A stretch of DNA of 64,000 nucleotides from Armatimonadota bacterium. Lineage in GTDB: Bacteria > Sysuimicrobiota > Sysuimicrobiia > Sysuimicrobiales > Humicultoraceae. Each line of letters opens with the position of its first letter. The first letter of the stretch is position 1. The stretch spans positions 2,199,906 through 2,263,905 of the forward strand of contig JAVKHP010000001.1 of the NCBI GenBank assembly GCA_031459855.1. The letters run 5' to 3'. A program made the position numbers and the translations under genes. Of this stretch, positions 52,789 through 61,601 are shown in pieces. The notes beneath the pieces are model-generated. The model had not been told where the DNA came from, searched no databases, and was given only the letters and a program-made list of their open reading frames with translations.

Positions 52789-54303
52789 GTGCGGTGGAGC
52801 CTGTTGCTGGCGCTCGGGCTGGTCCTAATCGTCGCCGGACGCGCCAGCGCCCAACCGATCCCGATCACGGTGGAGGCCGACGTCATCACCTATGACGCCG
52901 TCCAGCAGGTCGTCACCGCGCAGGGCAACGTTCGGGCCATGTTCCGCCGCTACCGGCTGACCGCTGACGCCGCCCGCGTGGACCTGCGGACCGGCGTGGT
53001 CACCGCGCGCGGCCGCGTTTTGCTGGTCGATGCCGAGGGCCGCCAGCTACGGGGCGCGGCGTTGACGTACAACAGCCGCACCGAGCAGGGCGTCCTCGAG
53101 CCGGTCGAGGGGCACTTCGAGCAGCGGGTGTACCTGCGCGGACAGCGGCTGGAGGCGGCGCCGACGCTGCTGGTGGCGCACGAGGCGACGGTGACCCCCT
53201 GCGACCCCGCGCAGCCGCTCTTCCGCGTGGTCGCCCGCCGCATCGAGATCGTCCCCGACCGCGAGGTCGTCGCGCATGACGCCAGCCTCTACCTGGGCAC
53301 CCGACGTCTGGTGACGCTTCCCCGGTACGAGATCTCGCTGCAGCCCCCGGAGGTGCGCACGCAGTTCCCGGGTTTCGGGGCCAACGCCGTCGAGGGCTTC
53401 TGGGCCGACTACCGGTTCCCGTTGCGCGTCGGCGCCGCTCGCGGGCGCGTCCACCTGCGGGCCGGGACCCTCACGGGCCTAGCGGGCCTGGCCACGCTCA
53501 CCTACGACGGGCCCCGCTACACCGCATCGTTTCGCGTCGGCCGCACCCAGACCGTGGACGACCGCCCGAGCTTCGATGGGTTGCGGTACGACGTGGCCGA
53601 GGTGCAGGTGGCCACCGCCAGCGCGCGCCTGGCGGGCCTGCCGTTCTCGTGGACCGCTACGGTGACCGGCGGCTGGTACAGTGAGCTCGCTACCGGCACC
53701 GCCACGACGCGCCTCGACGGCCAGCTTCGCCTGGTCACCGACGTCTTCCCGCTGGGCGAGCGGCTGACCGTGGCCGCCGTTGCGGGCATCCGCTTCTCCG
53801 CCTACGGCACCGGCGCGGTGCGGACCGTCGCCTCGTACGGGGCCACGCTGACCTACCGCCTCGACCGGTTCACGACCGCGACCCTGGGTTACGGCCGCGA
53901 CGTGGTGCGCGGCGTCACGCCGCTCCAGATCGACGTCATAGACCCCGCCGACACTCTCAGCGTGCGCGTGGCTCGCGTGGTGCCCGACCGCTACCGCATC
54001 GCCGCCGGCGTCGCCTGGAACGCCGCCCTGGCCGAGACCAAGTACAGTGCGTCCGTGAGCGTGGTCGTGGCGCCCCGGTGGGAGCTGGGCCTGGCCGCAG
54101 TGTACAACACGCGGCTGGCCGCCTTCGAGGATATCGACTACACTGTCCGGTGGGTCTGCGACTGCGTGGACGTGGTGGTGGGCTACCGCCAGATGCGCCA
54201 GCAGGTCGTGCTCGAGGTCGGACTGTTCGGCCTGCCCCCGCGAGGCGACCCGTTCGTGCCCCGCACGCCGCTGCCCATGCGCACCTTCGAGCCCCAGCAA
54301 TGA
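52789..54303 (+). CDS. LptD-like outer-membrane assembly protein
   Basis: A 504-residue envelope protein. A signal peptide (MRWSLLLALGLVLIVAGRASA) is followed by an OstA/LptA-like beta domain (about 22-130: VEADVITYDAVQQVVTAQGN) and then a region rich in alternating amphipathic strands, as in the LptD barrel (about 190-490). It is shorter than proteobacterial LptD (about 780 aa), a common feature outside Proteobacteria. Cysteines are few (one in VTPCDP, two in VCDCVD), so the LptD disulfide network is not conserved. GTG start after GGAGAGGT. Likely inserts a glycolipid into the outer leaflet. Confidence 0.75.
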   Translation: MRWSLLLALGLVLIVAGRASAQPIPITVEADVITYDAVQQVVTAQGNVRAMFRRYRLTADAARVDLRTGVVTARGRVLLVDAEGRQLRGAALTYNSRTEQGVLEPVEGHFEQRVYLRGQRLEAAPTLLVAHEATVTPCDPAQPLFRVVARRIEIVPDREVVAHDASLYLGTRRLVTLPRYEISLQPPEVRTQFPGFGANAVEGFWADYRFPLRVGAARGRVHLRAGTLTGLAGLATLTYDGPRYTASFRVGRTQTVDDRPSFDGLRYDVAEVQVATASARLAGLPFSWTATVTGGWYSELATGTATTRLDGQLRLVTDVFPLGERLTVAAVAGIRFSAYGTGAVRTVASYGATLTYRLDRFTTATLGYGRDVVRGVTPLQIDVIDPADTLSVRVARVVPDRYRIAAGVAWNAALAETKYSASVSVVVAPRWELGLAAVYNTRLAAFEDIDYTVRWVCDCVDVVVGYRQMRQQVVLEVGLFGLPPRGDPFVPRTPLPMRTFEPQQ

Positions 54304-54389
54304 CCGGTGGCAGTCCACCCGTCGTGCCGTCAGTCGGGATTCCGGCTGGTATCGTTGCAGCGGCGGGTACCGCCAGCAATGACCGGTGG
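54294..54389. repeat. Direct repeat duplicating the 3' end of the LptD-like gene
   Basis: CCAGCAATGACCGGTGG occurs at 54294-54310, spanning the stop codon of the LptD-like gene, and again at 54373-54389. The similarity continues weakly for about 18 further bases. Probably a small segmental duplication with 79-base period. Confidence 0.75.
54327..54355 (+). promoter_or_regulatory. Candidate promoter for the phosphohexomutase gene
   Basis: An extended -10 (TGG then TATCGT, 54350-54355) with CCGTCA 17 bases upstream (54327-54332), about 140 bases before the phosphohexomutase ATG. The -10 is good, the -35 poor. Confidence 0.35.
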
Positions 54390-54498
54390 AGTCCGCCCGT
54401 GGCGCCGCGGCGCCGTCGGTACGCCGTGATGGTGTCCCGTCGTTCGAGGCGATTTCGGCCGCCGGGAGCAGAGGGAGGACCGTGGTGAGGACGTGGCC

Positions 54499-55869
54499 AT
54501 GAGCATCGCTGCCGAGATCTTCCGCGAGTACGACATTCGAGGGGTCGTCGGCACCGAACTGTCCCCCGAGGTCGCCCGGCGCATCGCGCGCGCCTACGCC
54601 GCCGAGCGCGGCCTGGCCGGGCAGGCGGTCGTGCTGGGCCGCGACAACCGCACCCACTCGCCCGCGCTGGCCGCCGCCGTGGCCGAGGGCCTGGCCGCCT
54701 CCGGCTGCCGGGTGCTCGACATCGGCACCGTGATCACGCCCACGTTCTACTTTGCCCGCGTCCACTGGGAGATCGACGGCGGGGTCATGGTCACCGCCAG
54801 CCACAATCCTCCCGAGTTCAACGGCTTCAAACTGGCCGGCGGGTTCGGCACGTTGTACGGCGACCAGATCCAGGCCATCCGGCGGCGGGCCGTGGAGGGA
54901 CCGTTCGTCGACGGCGCCGGCACCGTGGAGTCCCGTGACGCGACTGGGCCGTACCGGGCGATGCTGCGCGAGCGCATCCGCCTGGGGCCGCGCCGGGTGA
55001 AGGTCGTGCTTGACTGCGGCAACGGCACTGCCAGCCTGGTGGCCCCGCAGGTCTTCGCCGACTGGGGCGTCGAGCTCGTCCCGCTCTACTGCGACTCCGA
55101 CCCGCGCTTTCCCCACCACCATCCCGACCCCGTCGAGCCCCACAACCTGGCCGACCTCATCGCCACCGTGCGCCGCGAGCGCGCCGACGTCGGCATCGGC
55201 CTCGACGGCGACGGCGACCGCATCGGCGTCGTCGACGATCAGGGGCAGATCGTCTGGGGCGACCGCCTCATGGTGCTCTACTGGCGCGAGATCATGCCCC
55301 GCTACCCCGGCGCCCAGGTCATCGTCGAGGTGAAGTGCTCGCAGGCCCTGGTAGAGGAGGTCCAGCGGCTGGGCGGCCGGCCGTTCTTCTACCGCACCGG
55401 GCATTCGCTCATCAAGGCCAAGATGCGCGAGATCGGCGCCGTCTTCACCGGCGAGATGTCGGGCCACATGTTCTTCGCCGACGAGTACTACGGCTTCGAC
55501 GACGCCGTCTACGCCGCCGGCCGCCTGCTGCGCATCCTCTCCCACACCGACCGGCCGCTGTCGGCGCTGCTGGCCGACGTGCCCCAGTACCCCGTCACCC
55601 CCGAGGTGCGCGTCGCCTGTCCCGACGACCGGAAGTTCGCCGTGGTGGCCGCGCTGGTCGAGCAGTTCAAGCGCGACCACCAGGTGATCGACGTCGACGG
55701 CGCGCGGGTACTGTTCCCCGACGGGTGGGGGCTCGTGCGGGCCAGCAACACCCAGCCGGTGCTGGTGCTGCGGGCCGAGGCGACCACTGAAGCGGGGCTG
55801 GCCCGAATCAAAGCGGCCATCGAGGAGGCGCTGCGCCGCTTCCCCGAGGTCGGCCGGCCGCGGTGGTGA
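54499..55869 (+). CDS. Phosphomannomutase/phosphoglucomutase
   Basis: A 456-residue alpha-D-phosphohexomutase (ManB/AlgC type). It has FREYDIRG at the N-terminus, the phosphoserine Ser101 in TASHNPP, the metal loop GLDGDGDRIG near 235, the sugar loop GEMSGHMFF and a C-terminal phosphate-binding RASNTQP motif. It would interconvert mannose or glucose 6- and 1-phosphates, supplying GDP-mannose for the polysaccharide genes nearby (GDP-mannose dehydratase at 59.5 kb). ATG at 54499 is favoured by the GAGG spacing over a GTG six bases earlier. Confidence 0.94.
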   Translation: MSIAAEIFREYDIRGVVGTELSPEVARRIARAYAAERGLAGQAVVLGRDNRTHSPALAAAVAEGLAASGCRVLDIGTVITPTFYFARVHWEIDGGVMVTASHNPPEFNGFKLAGGFGTLYGDQIQAIRRRAVEGPFVDGAGTVESRDATGPYRAMLRERIRLGPRRVKVVLDCGNGTASLVAPQVFADWGVELVPLYCDSDPRFPHHHPDPVEPHNLADLIATVRRERADVGIGLDGDGDRIGVVDDQGQIVWGDRLMVLYWREIMPRYPGAQVIVEVKCSQALVEEVQRLGGRPFFYRTGHSLIKAKMREIGAVFTGEMSGHMFFADEYYGFDDAVYAAGRLLRILSHTDRPLSALLADVPQYPVTPEVRVACPDDRKFAVVAALVEQFKRDHQVIDVDGARVLFPDGWGLVRASNTQPVLVLRAEATTEAGLARIKAAIEEALRRFPEVGRPRW

Positions 55870-55874
55870 GCGGT

Positions 55875-56303
55875 CTACCCGAGACCGAGCCCTTCTGCCT
55901 TTGCCGCTGCTGTCAGCTGGGCGTCGAACGACAGGACCCGCACTTCGGGCAGGTCTGCCTGGAGGGTCTTCGCGGTGGCGAGGTGCCACAGGTCAGCGCC
56001 TCGTAGCGGCCATCGCGTCGACAGGGTACGCACGAGCGCCCAGTCGGGCGAGGCACGCACACGCCGCCAGGGCCCACGTTCCAACACGTCGCGAGCTGCG
56101 GTGAGCAGGACGGGCGGCAGCGCACGCTCCCTGCTAGCTCTGCCGATCACCGCATGCGCCTCAGCCCACGCCAGACTCGACAGGAGGTGGAGCCCCGGCC
56201 GCTGGGCCCATCGGTGCGCCGCGACGCTGTGGGCGTCGCGAAACAGCGCCGCCAGCACCGCCGAGGTGTCCCAGTAGAGGACGACCTCGGTTGCGGATCT
56301 CAC
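55875..56303 (-). CDS. PIN-domain toxin (VapC-like)
   Basis: A 142-residue PIN ribonuclease. Acidic residues expected for the metal site are visible in YWDTSAVLA, WAEAHAVIG, RGADLWHLATA and SFDAQLTAA. GTG at 56303 forms a GTGA overlap with the antitoxin gene. These toxins cut tRNA or mRNA when freed from their antitoxin. The pair sits between the phosphohexomutase and the O-antigen ligase. Confidence 0.88.
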   Translation of the reverse strand: MRSATEVVLYWDTSAVLAALFRDAHSVAAHRWAQRPGLHLLSSLAWAEAHAVIGRASRERALPPVLLTAARDVLERGPWRRVRASPDWALVRTLSTRWPLRGADLWHLATAKTLQADLPEVRVLSFDAQLTAAAKAEGLGLG

Positions 56304-56623
56304 GGTGACCGCTCTCCCCAAAGCCGCCGTCGTGGCAGGTCCCACCGGGACCGCGCTTCCTGAAGCCACCGCAGCGCGAGCCCTCTTCGCAGCGGTAATG
56401 GCGGCGGCAGCGGCTCCGCGGGACGGGCAGGCTCGAGCACTCCGGCGTCCTCCAACTGCTTGATCCGCTGCGCGAGCGACAGCGATGCGGGCGTGACCGG
56501 CGCCAGCCTGGCCACCGGTTTGCCCCGCGCCGTGATGATCCACTCCCGGCCCCGGCTGACCTCGTCCACCAGTCTGCTCAACCGGGCCTTGGCCTCCCGA
56601 ATCCCGACGGTTCTCGCGCCCAT
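56300..56623 (-). CDS. Phd/YefM-type antitoxin
   Basis: A 107-residue antitoxin. VGIREAKARLSRLVDEVSRGRE and ITARGKPVARLAPV are the DNA-binding/dimerisation core of the Phd/YefM family; the C-terminal part, rich in Pro and Arg, would bind the toxin. Start at ATG 56623 with GAGGAG upstream. It precedes and overlaps the toxin, the usual order for autoregulated pairs. Confidence 0.88.
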   Translation of the reverse strand: MGARTVGIREAKARLSRLVDEVSRGREWIITARGKPVARLAPVTPASLSLAQRIKQLEDAGVLEPARPAEPLPPPLPLRRGLALRWLQEARSRWDLPRRRLWGERSP

Positions 56624-56641
56624 CGCGCTCCTCGGATATGG

Positions 56642-56697
56642 TATTGTGGTGCTGTGAACTACATAATTATTGTGATCCTCGAGACCACATCTGTCAA
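56642..56697 (-). promoter_or_regulatory. Toxin-antitoxin promoter and operator
   Basis: A perfect TTGACA (+ strand complement at 56692-56697) lies 17 bases from CACAAT (56669-56674). Downstream, CACAATA occurs twice on the minus strand (complement of 56668-56674 and 56642-56648), 26 bases apart, in an AT-rich block that suits antitoxin binding. The -35 overlaps the O-antigen ligase stop codon. Confidence 0.55.
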
Positions 56698-57893
56698 GCG
56701 CCGTCCCGGCGCCGCACGTGCCCTGCGCGCCCGGCATCCGCCGCCAGCGCCAGCAGGGCGAAGAAGCCAAACCCCAGGTGCACCGAAAGCACCGTGCCGT
56801 CGAACATCTGCGTCACCAGGAGCGTCACCAGGGCGGCCAGTACCGCGGTGGCCACAGTGCGCTCGCGCGAGCCCGAGGGACTGCGGACCGTCCAGCGCCA
56901 GGCGGCCCGAAGGCCTGCGCCGCAGAGCGTGACCAGGCCTGCCGTACCCACCACGCCAGTCTCCACGAGGAAGTTCAGCACCAGGTTGTGTGCAAACGGC
57001 GGCTCGGGTTCGGGCGCGTCGGGAGGCCGGTAGCGCGCGTAAGCGTGCTGGAAGGTGCCAAACCCGGTCCCGAGCACCGGATGCGCGGCGAACATGCGGA
57101 CGGACGTGGCCCACAGCACCAACCGGTTGCGGTTGGCAGCCAGGTTCGGAATGGACGCCAGCTCCTGGCGCAACGGCGGCCACTGCCAGGCCGCGGCACC
57201 GGCCAGCGCCAGGACGAGCGCGAGTCCCCCCGCGAGGCGCCAGCGACGCCGCCGATCAGGAACCGCCAGGACGACGACAGCGCTGCCGGCTGTCAGCGCC
57301 GCCCAGGCGCCCCGGGCGTAGGTCGCGGCGAGCCCTCCCGCCAGTAGCAGCCCAACGCCCGCTGCAGCCCATCGCCATCGCGAGCGGTCGCCCACGGCGA
57401 CGGCCACCGCCATGGACGCGGCCAGCGCCAGCGTCGTGCCCAGGCCGTTGGCTCCAAGGCCTGGTAGCGTCGCGGGGGTGCCCGGCCGGGACACCGCAGC
57501 CGCCAGGCCGGCGAGGGCCGCGGGTACCGCGCCAGCGATCCAGGCGGCCACCAGCGCCGCCACCGTCCCACCGCCTGCCCCGTAGGCTCCGGCCGCCGTC
57601 GTGGACACGAGCGACGTGGCCAGGAACAGGACGGTAGGTGCCAGGCTCGCTTCTCTCCATGGTGACGCCAGGGCTGATACGATGACGCCCGCGGCCAGGA
57701 AGACCAGGGGACGCCGCAGTGCACCGCCTCCCCACGTGCCGCGCGCGGCGCGGACGGGGAGGAGCACGGCCAGGAGCAGCAGCCCCGGCAGGGCGAGCCC
57801 GGCGGAGAACAGCAGCACGGTGCACAGCAGCACGCGGTCGAAGAGCCAAGCCGAGCGCACGGGAAGGCAGTTCTCGACCGACGGCAGCAACAC
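56694..57893 (-). CDS. O-antigen ligase/polymerase (Wzy_C family)
   Basis: A 399-residue membrane protein with about ten hydrophobic helices. The periplasmic loop contains the family's characteristic region: LGTGFGTFQHAYARYRPP, followed by FAHNLVLNFLVETGVVG with the NxxL-type signature of O-antigen ligase/polymerase proteins. It would join or polymerise glycan units on the outer side of the inner membrane. It diverges from the initiating sugar transferase. Confidence 0.87.
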   Translation of the reverse strand: MLLPSVENCLPVRSAWLFDRVLLCTVLLFSAGLALPGLLLLAVLLPVRAARGTWGGGALRRPLVFLAAGVIVSALASPWREASLAPTVLFLATSLVSTTAAGAYGAGGGTVAALVAAWIAGAVPAALAGLAAAVSRPGTPATLPGLGANGLGTTLALAASMAVAVAVGDRSRWRWAAAGVGLLLAGGLAATYARGAWAALTAGSAVVVLAVPDRRRRWRLAGGLALVLALAGAAAWQWPPLRQELASIPNLAANRNRLVLWATSVRMFAAHPVLGTGFGTFQHAYARYRPPDAPEPEPPFAHNLVLNFLVETGVVGTAGLVTLCGAGLRAAWRWTVRSPSGSRERTVATAVLAALVTLLVTQMFDGTVLSVHLGFGFFALLALAADAGRAGHVRRRDGA

Positions 57894-57997
57894 CTGGACG
57901 AAAAGAACCTCGCCAGGGCAGCACCGCGACGTCTCCAGGCACAGTCCTCGGCAGGTGATCCTGCCACCCGGCGAGAATACAACGCCCGCAGGTGCTC

Positions 57998-59464
57998 ATG
58001 CCCGAGTCGTACTCGTCGTCCGTCACGCCCACCGGGGTGCGCGCTGCCACGCCCCAGGCGCGGATCGCGGGCGCGAGGACGCTGGCTCTGCGGCTCTCCG
58101 AACGCAAGATCATCCTGTTCCTCGCCGACATGGCCGCCATCGTGGCGGCCTTGCTGCTGGTGCTCCACCTGCGGTTCGGCGCGCCCCTGTCGTGGACGAC
58201 CGTGGCGCGCGACCGCGGGTGGTTCCTCTTGCTGGGCGGGCTGTGGGTGGTCTTCGCGTTCCTGCTCGACACCTACGACCTGCAGCGGGCGTCGCGCATC
58301 GCCTCGGGCGTCAGCACGGCTGGGGCGACCGCGCTGGCCACGACTGCCGCGTACCTGCTGATTCCCTACATCACGCCCCCGCTCCACCAGTCGCGCCTCA
58401 CCGCCCTGTTGTTCGTCGGCGCGATGCTCGGGCTGGTCGCCGTCGGTCGTACCGCGTATGCGGGACTGTTGGTGCAACCCACCTTTCGCCACCGCCTCCT
58501 GATCGTTGGCGCGGGGCAGGCAGGCCGGACGTTGGTGGACGTAATCCGCGCCCACGCCGGCGTCGAGTACACGGCGGTCGGATTCGTGGACGACGCGGTC
58601 GGCCACCAGCCGGCCGCCGTGCAGGGGCTGCCGGTGCTCGGCACGTCGCACGACCTGGTGCGAGTGGCCGAACAGCACGGTGTGAGCGAGGTGGTCCTGG
58701 CCATCACGCAGCGGGACCGGTTGAGCCCGGCGCTGGTACAGGCCCTCATCGACTGTCGGGAACGGGGGATGCACGTCAGCGAGATGCAGGTCGTCTGCGA
58801 GCGGCTGACCGGGCGCGTCCCGCTCGCCCATGCCGGTACCAACCTGCACGTGGTCCTCCCCGTCGGCCACGGCAGCCACCGGATCTACGCCGTCGTGAAG
58901 CGGCTCACCGACCTCGTGATCGGCCTCGTGGGACTCGCGACGCTCGTGCTGGTGCTGCCGGCCGTCGCCTTGCTCATCCGGCTCGACGGGCCCGGCCCGA
59001 TCTTCTATCGGCAGGTGCGCATCGGGCGGGGCGGTCGACCGTTCGTACTGACGAAGTTCCGGACCATGCGCGTCGACGCCGAAGACGACGGGCCGCAGTG
59101 GGCGCAACCCGACGATCCCAGGGTGACCCGCATCGGCCGGTGGCTGCGTCGGCTTCACGTCGACGAGCTGCCCCAGGCCCTCAACCTGCTCCGCGGCGAG
59201 ATGTCGTGCGTGGGCCCCCGCCCCGAGCGCCCCGAGTTCGTCGCCGAGCTCGACCGCCACATCCCCTTCTACCGCGCGCGGCACGCGGTCCGGCCCGGGG
59301 TGACCGGGTGGGCGCAGGTGAACTACCCGTACGGGCGGTCGCTGGAAGACGCGCTGGTGAAGTTGGAGTATGATTTGTATTACGTCAAACACTGTTCGCC
59401 GCTGCTGGACGCGACGATCCTGCTACGCACGCTTGCCGTGGTGTTGAGCCTGCGGGAGCGGTAG
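57998..59464 (+). CDS. Initiating sugar-phosphate transferase (polyprenyl-phosphate, WbaP/CpsE-like)
   Basis: A 488-residue polyisoprenyl-phosphate hexose-1-phosphate transferase. Four or five N-terminal membrane helices (about 35-150) lead to a CoA-binding-like Rossmann domain (LLIVGAGQAGRTLVDVI) and a C-terminal catalytic domain with FYRQVRIGRGGRPFVLTKFR, DELPQALNLLRGEMSCVGPRP (given here in part), and PGVTGWAQV. It starts the polysaccharide repeat on undecaprenyl phosphate. ATG at 57998 chosen; a GTG two codons earlier is possible. Confidence 0.92.
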   Translation: MPESYSSSVTPTGVRAATPQARIAGARTLALRLSERKIILFLADMAAIVAALLLVLHLRFGAPLSWTTVARDRGWFLLLGGLWVVFAFLLDTYDLQRASRIASGVSTAGATALATTAAYLLIPYITPPLHQSRLTALLFVGAMLGLVAVGRTAYAGLLVQPTFRHRLLIVGAGQAGRTLVDVIRAHAGVEYTAVGFVDDAVGHQPAAVQGLPVLGTSHDLVRVAEQHGVSEVVLAITQRDRLSPALVQALIDCRERGMHVSEMQVVCERLTGRVPLAHAGTNLHVVLPVGHGSHRIYAVVKRLTDLVIGLVGLATLVLVLPAVALLIRLDGPGPIFYRQVRIGRGGRPFVLTKFRTMRVDAEDDGPQWAQPDDPRVTRIGRWLRRLHVDELPQALNLLRGEMSCVGPRPERPEFVAELDRHIPFYRARHAVRPGVTGWAQVNYPYGRSLEDALVKLEYDLYYVKHCSPLLDATILLRTLAVVLSLRER

Positions 59465-59522
59465 GGGCGATTGCAGAGCAAGGCGGTCAGGACACCTGGA
59501 ACCCTAGGCGAGGGGACGCGGC

Positions 59523-60614
59523 GTGCCGAAGGCATTGATTACGGGCATTACGGGCCAAGACGGCTCGTACCTAGCGGAGTTCTTGCTTGCCCGGGGTTAC
59601 GAGGTACACGGCGTGATCCGCCGGGCTTCTACGTTCAGCACCGACCGCCTCGATCACCTGTACCGGGACCCTCATGAACCCGGTGTTCGATTGTTCCTAC
59701 ACTACGGCGATCTCACGGATGGCACGAACTTGCGGGTGCTGTTGGAGCGGATTCAACCTGATGAGGTCTACAATCTTGGGGCGCAGTCGCACGTTCGCGT
59801 GTCATTTGATCAGCCTGAGTACACGGCCAACGTGGTTGCTCTTGGAACCCTGCGTCTCTTGGAGGCCGTGCGCGACTACCAGCAACGTACGGGCCGGGCC
59901 GTGCGGTACTTCCAAGCAGGCTCTTCGGAGATGTTTGGTAATGCTCCTGCCCCGCAGAACGAACGCACACCCTTCGCTCCCCGCAGTCCGTATGCCGCCG
60001 CTAAGGTATTCAGCCACTACATCACCGTCAACTACCGTGAGGCATACGGATTGTTCGCGTCTAATGGTATCTTGTTTAACCATGAAAGCGAACGGCGCGG
60101 CGAGACATTTGTCAGTCGGAAGATCACACGAGCAGCCACTCGGATCGTCTTGGGTCTTCAGGAGAGACTGTACCTTGGCAACCTGGATGCGCAACGTGAC
60201 TGGGGCTATGCCCCTGACTACGTGGAGGCCATGTGGCGGATCGTCCACCACGACGAGGCCGATGATTTCGTGATTGCCACCGGTGAGTCGCGGACTGTAC
60301 GCGAGTTCCTGGACGCGGCTTTCGGCTTGTTGGGACTCGACTGGCGGGAGCATGTGGTGGTAGACCCCCGGTACTTCCGGCCGACTGATGTGGACCACTT
60401 GCAGGGTGATGCGTCCAAGGCCGCGCGCGTACTGGGCTGGCAGCCGAGGACGAGTTTTTCTGACATGGTCCGTATCATGGTCGAGCATGATCTTGAGCTT
60501 GCACGTGCCGAGCGGTCATTGCGCCAGGCGGATTATTCCGGGGATGTCCCACTACGGTTGATGAGACCACCCGTGAAGTGGCGCCGAACGCCCTGGGGAG
60601 ATAGCCAGCTGTGA
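59523..60614 (+). CDS. gmd: GDP-mannose 4,6-dehydratase
   Basis: SDR enzyme (363 aa), first step from GDP-mannose to GDP-4-keto-6-deoxymannose. Nucleotide motif [14 protein letters not shown], then [29 protein letters not shown], the catalytic YAAAK and [20 protein letters not shown] start after GAGGGG. From here to the window end GC content drops visibly and codons ending A/T are common. Overlaps the next gene (GTGA). Uses GDP-mannose whose precursor comes from the phosphomannomutase at 54.5 kb. Confidence 0.95.
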   Translation: MPKALITGITGQDGSYLAEFLLARGYEVHGVIRRASTFSTDRLDHLYRDPHEPGVRLFLHYGDLTDGTNLRVLLERIQPDEVYNLGAQSHVRVSFDQPEYTANVVALGTLRLLEAVRDYQQRTGRAVRYFQAGSSEMFGNAPAPQNERTPFAPRSPYAAAKVFSHYITVNYREAYGLFASNGILFNHESERRGETFVSRKITRAATRIVLGLQERLYLGNLDAQRDWGYAPDYVEAMWRIVHHDEADDFVIATGESRTVREFLDAAFGLLGLDWREHVVVDPRYFRPTDVDHLQGDASKAARVLGWQPRTSFSDMVRIMVEHDLELARAERSLRQADYSGDVPLRLMRPPVKWRRTPWGDSQL

Positions 60615-61597
60615 CCTCGGTGGACTCCTGGCACGGGATGTCGGTTGTTGTGACGGGAGGCGGGGGCTTCCTCGGCAGGGTGTTGGTAGATCGCCTGCGG
60701 CGCGCCGGTGCCAGGGTGTGCGTCCCGCGGCGCGCCGAGTACGATCTCACCGATGCCACGGCGGCGGCGCGGCTGTTTGCTGAAGCGAACCCCGAGGTAG
60801 TCTTCCATCTTGCTGCTGCTGTGGGCGGTATTGGTGCCAACCGGGACAATCCGGGCCGCTTTTTCTACGAAAACATGGCGATGGGGCTAAACGTCTTGGA
60901 GCAGGCGCGACGCCACGGGGGCGTGCGTAAGCTCGTCCTTGTGAGCACAACGTGTGCCTATCCGGAAGATGCGGAGGTCCCGTTGCGTGAGGAGGACCTA
61001 TGGCGGGGTTATCCGGAGCCCACCAACGCACCCTATGGCATCGCCAAACGCGCTCTGGTGGTCATGGCCCACGCCTATCTGCAGCAGTACGGCTTGCGGA
61101 GTATCACGCTCATTCCTGCCAATCTCTACGGCCCCGGTGACAACTTCGATCTCGAGACGTCGCACGTGATCCCGGCATTGATCAGAAAGTGTGTCGAAGC
61201 CGTGGAGCGAGGCGATGATGAGATTACTGTATGGGGCGATGGAACAGCGACGCGTGAATTCCTCTATGTGGACGACGCTGCGCGCGGCCTGTTGTTGGCT
61301 GCGGAGCGGTACGATGATCCTCATCCCGTCAATCTCGGAACGGGCGAGGAGATCAGCATCAAGGGTCTGGTGACCCTTGTTGCCGATCTTACAGGATTCC
61401 GTGGCCTGGTACGCTGGGATACGTCAAAACCGACCGGACAGCGCCGCAGGCGACTGGAGATCTCCCGGGCCTGGGAGAAGTTCGGTTTTCGGGCGGCGGT
61501 GTCCCTGCGGGAGGGTTTGCAGGCCACAATCAGTTGGTACCGTACCGAGGGCAGGCGGTTGCAAGCGCGGTCGCGTAGGCCCGGAACGAGGTATTGA
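60611..61597 (+). CDS. fcl: GDP-L-fucose synthase
   Basis: SDR epimerase/reductase (328 aa) that converts the dehydratase product to GDP-L-fucose. [31 protein letters not shown] and the catalytic segment [10 protein letters not shown] with [10 protein letters not shown] (Tyr-x3-Lys) are present. GTG overlaps the gmd stop. With gmd it makes a complete GDP-fucose (or related deoxy-sugar) supply for the surface glycan. The N-terminal residues before VVVTGGGG look longer than usual; start may be slightly downstream. Confidence 0.93.
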   Translation: MTSVDSWHGMSVVVTGGGGFLGRVLVDRLRRAGARVCVPRRAEYDLTDATAAARLFAEANPEVVFHLAAAVGGIGANRDNPGRFFYENMAMGLNVLEQARRHGGVRKLVLVSTTCAYPEDAEVPLREEDLWRGYPEPTNAPYGIAKRALVVMAHAYLQQYGLRSITLIPANLYGPGDNFDLETSHVIPALIRKCVEAVERGDDEITVWGDGTATREFLYVDDAARGLLLAAERYDDPHPVNLGTGEEISIKGLVTLVADLTGFRGLVRWDTSKPTGQRRRRLEISRAWEKFGFRAAVSLREGLQATISWYRTEGRRLQARSRRPGTRY

Positions 61598-61601
61598 CGG
61601 T

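Noticed and set aside
57960-57997. Promoter (GTGATC, TACAAC) before the initiating sugar transferase
   Set aside because: The -35 matches only three of six bases and the start site would be within a few bases of the ATG; too weak to list.
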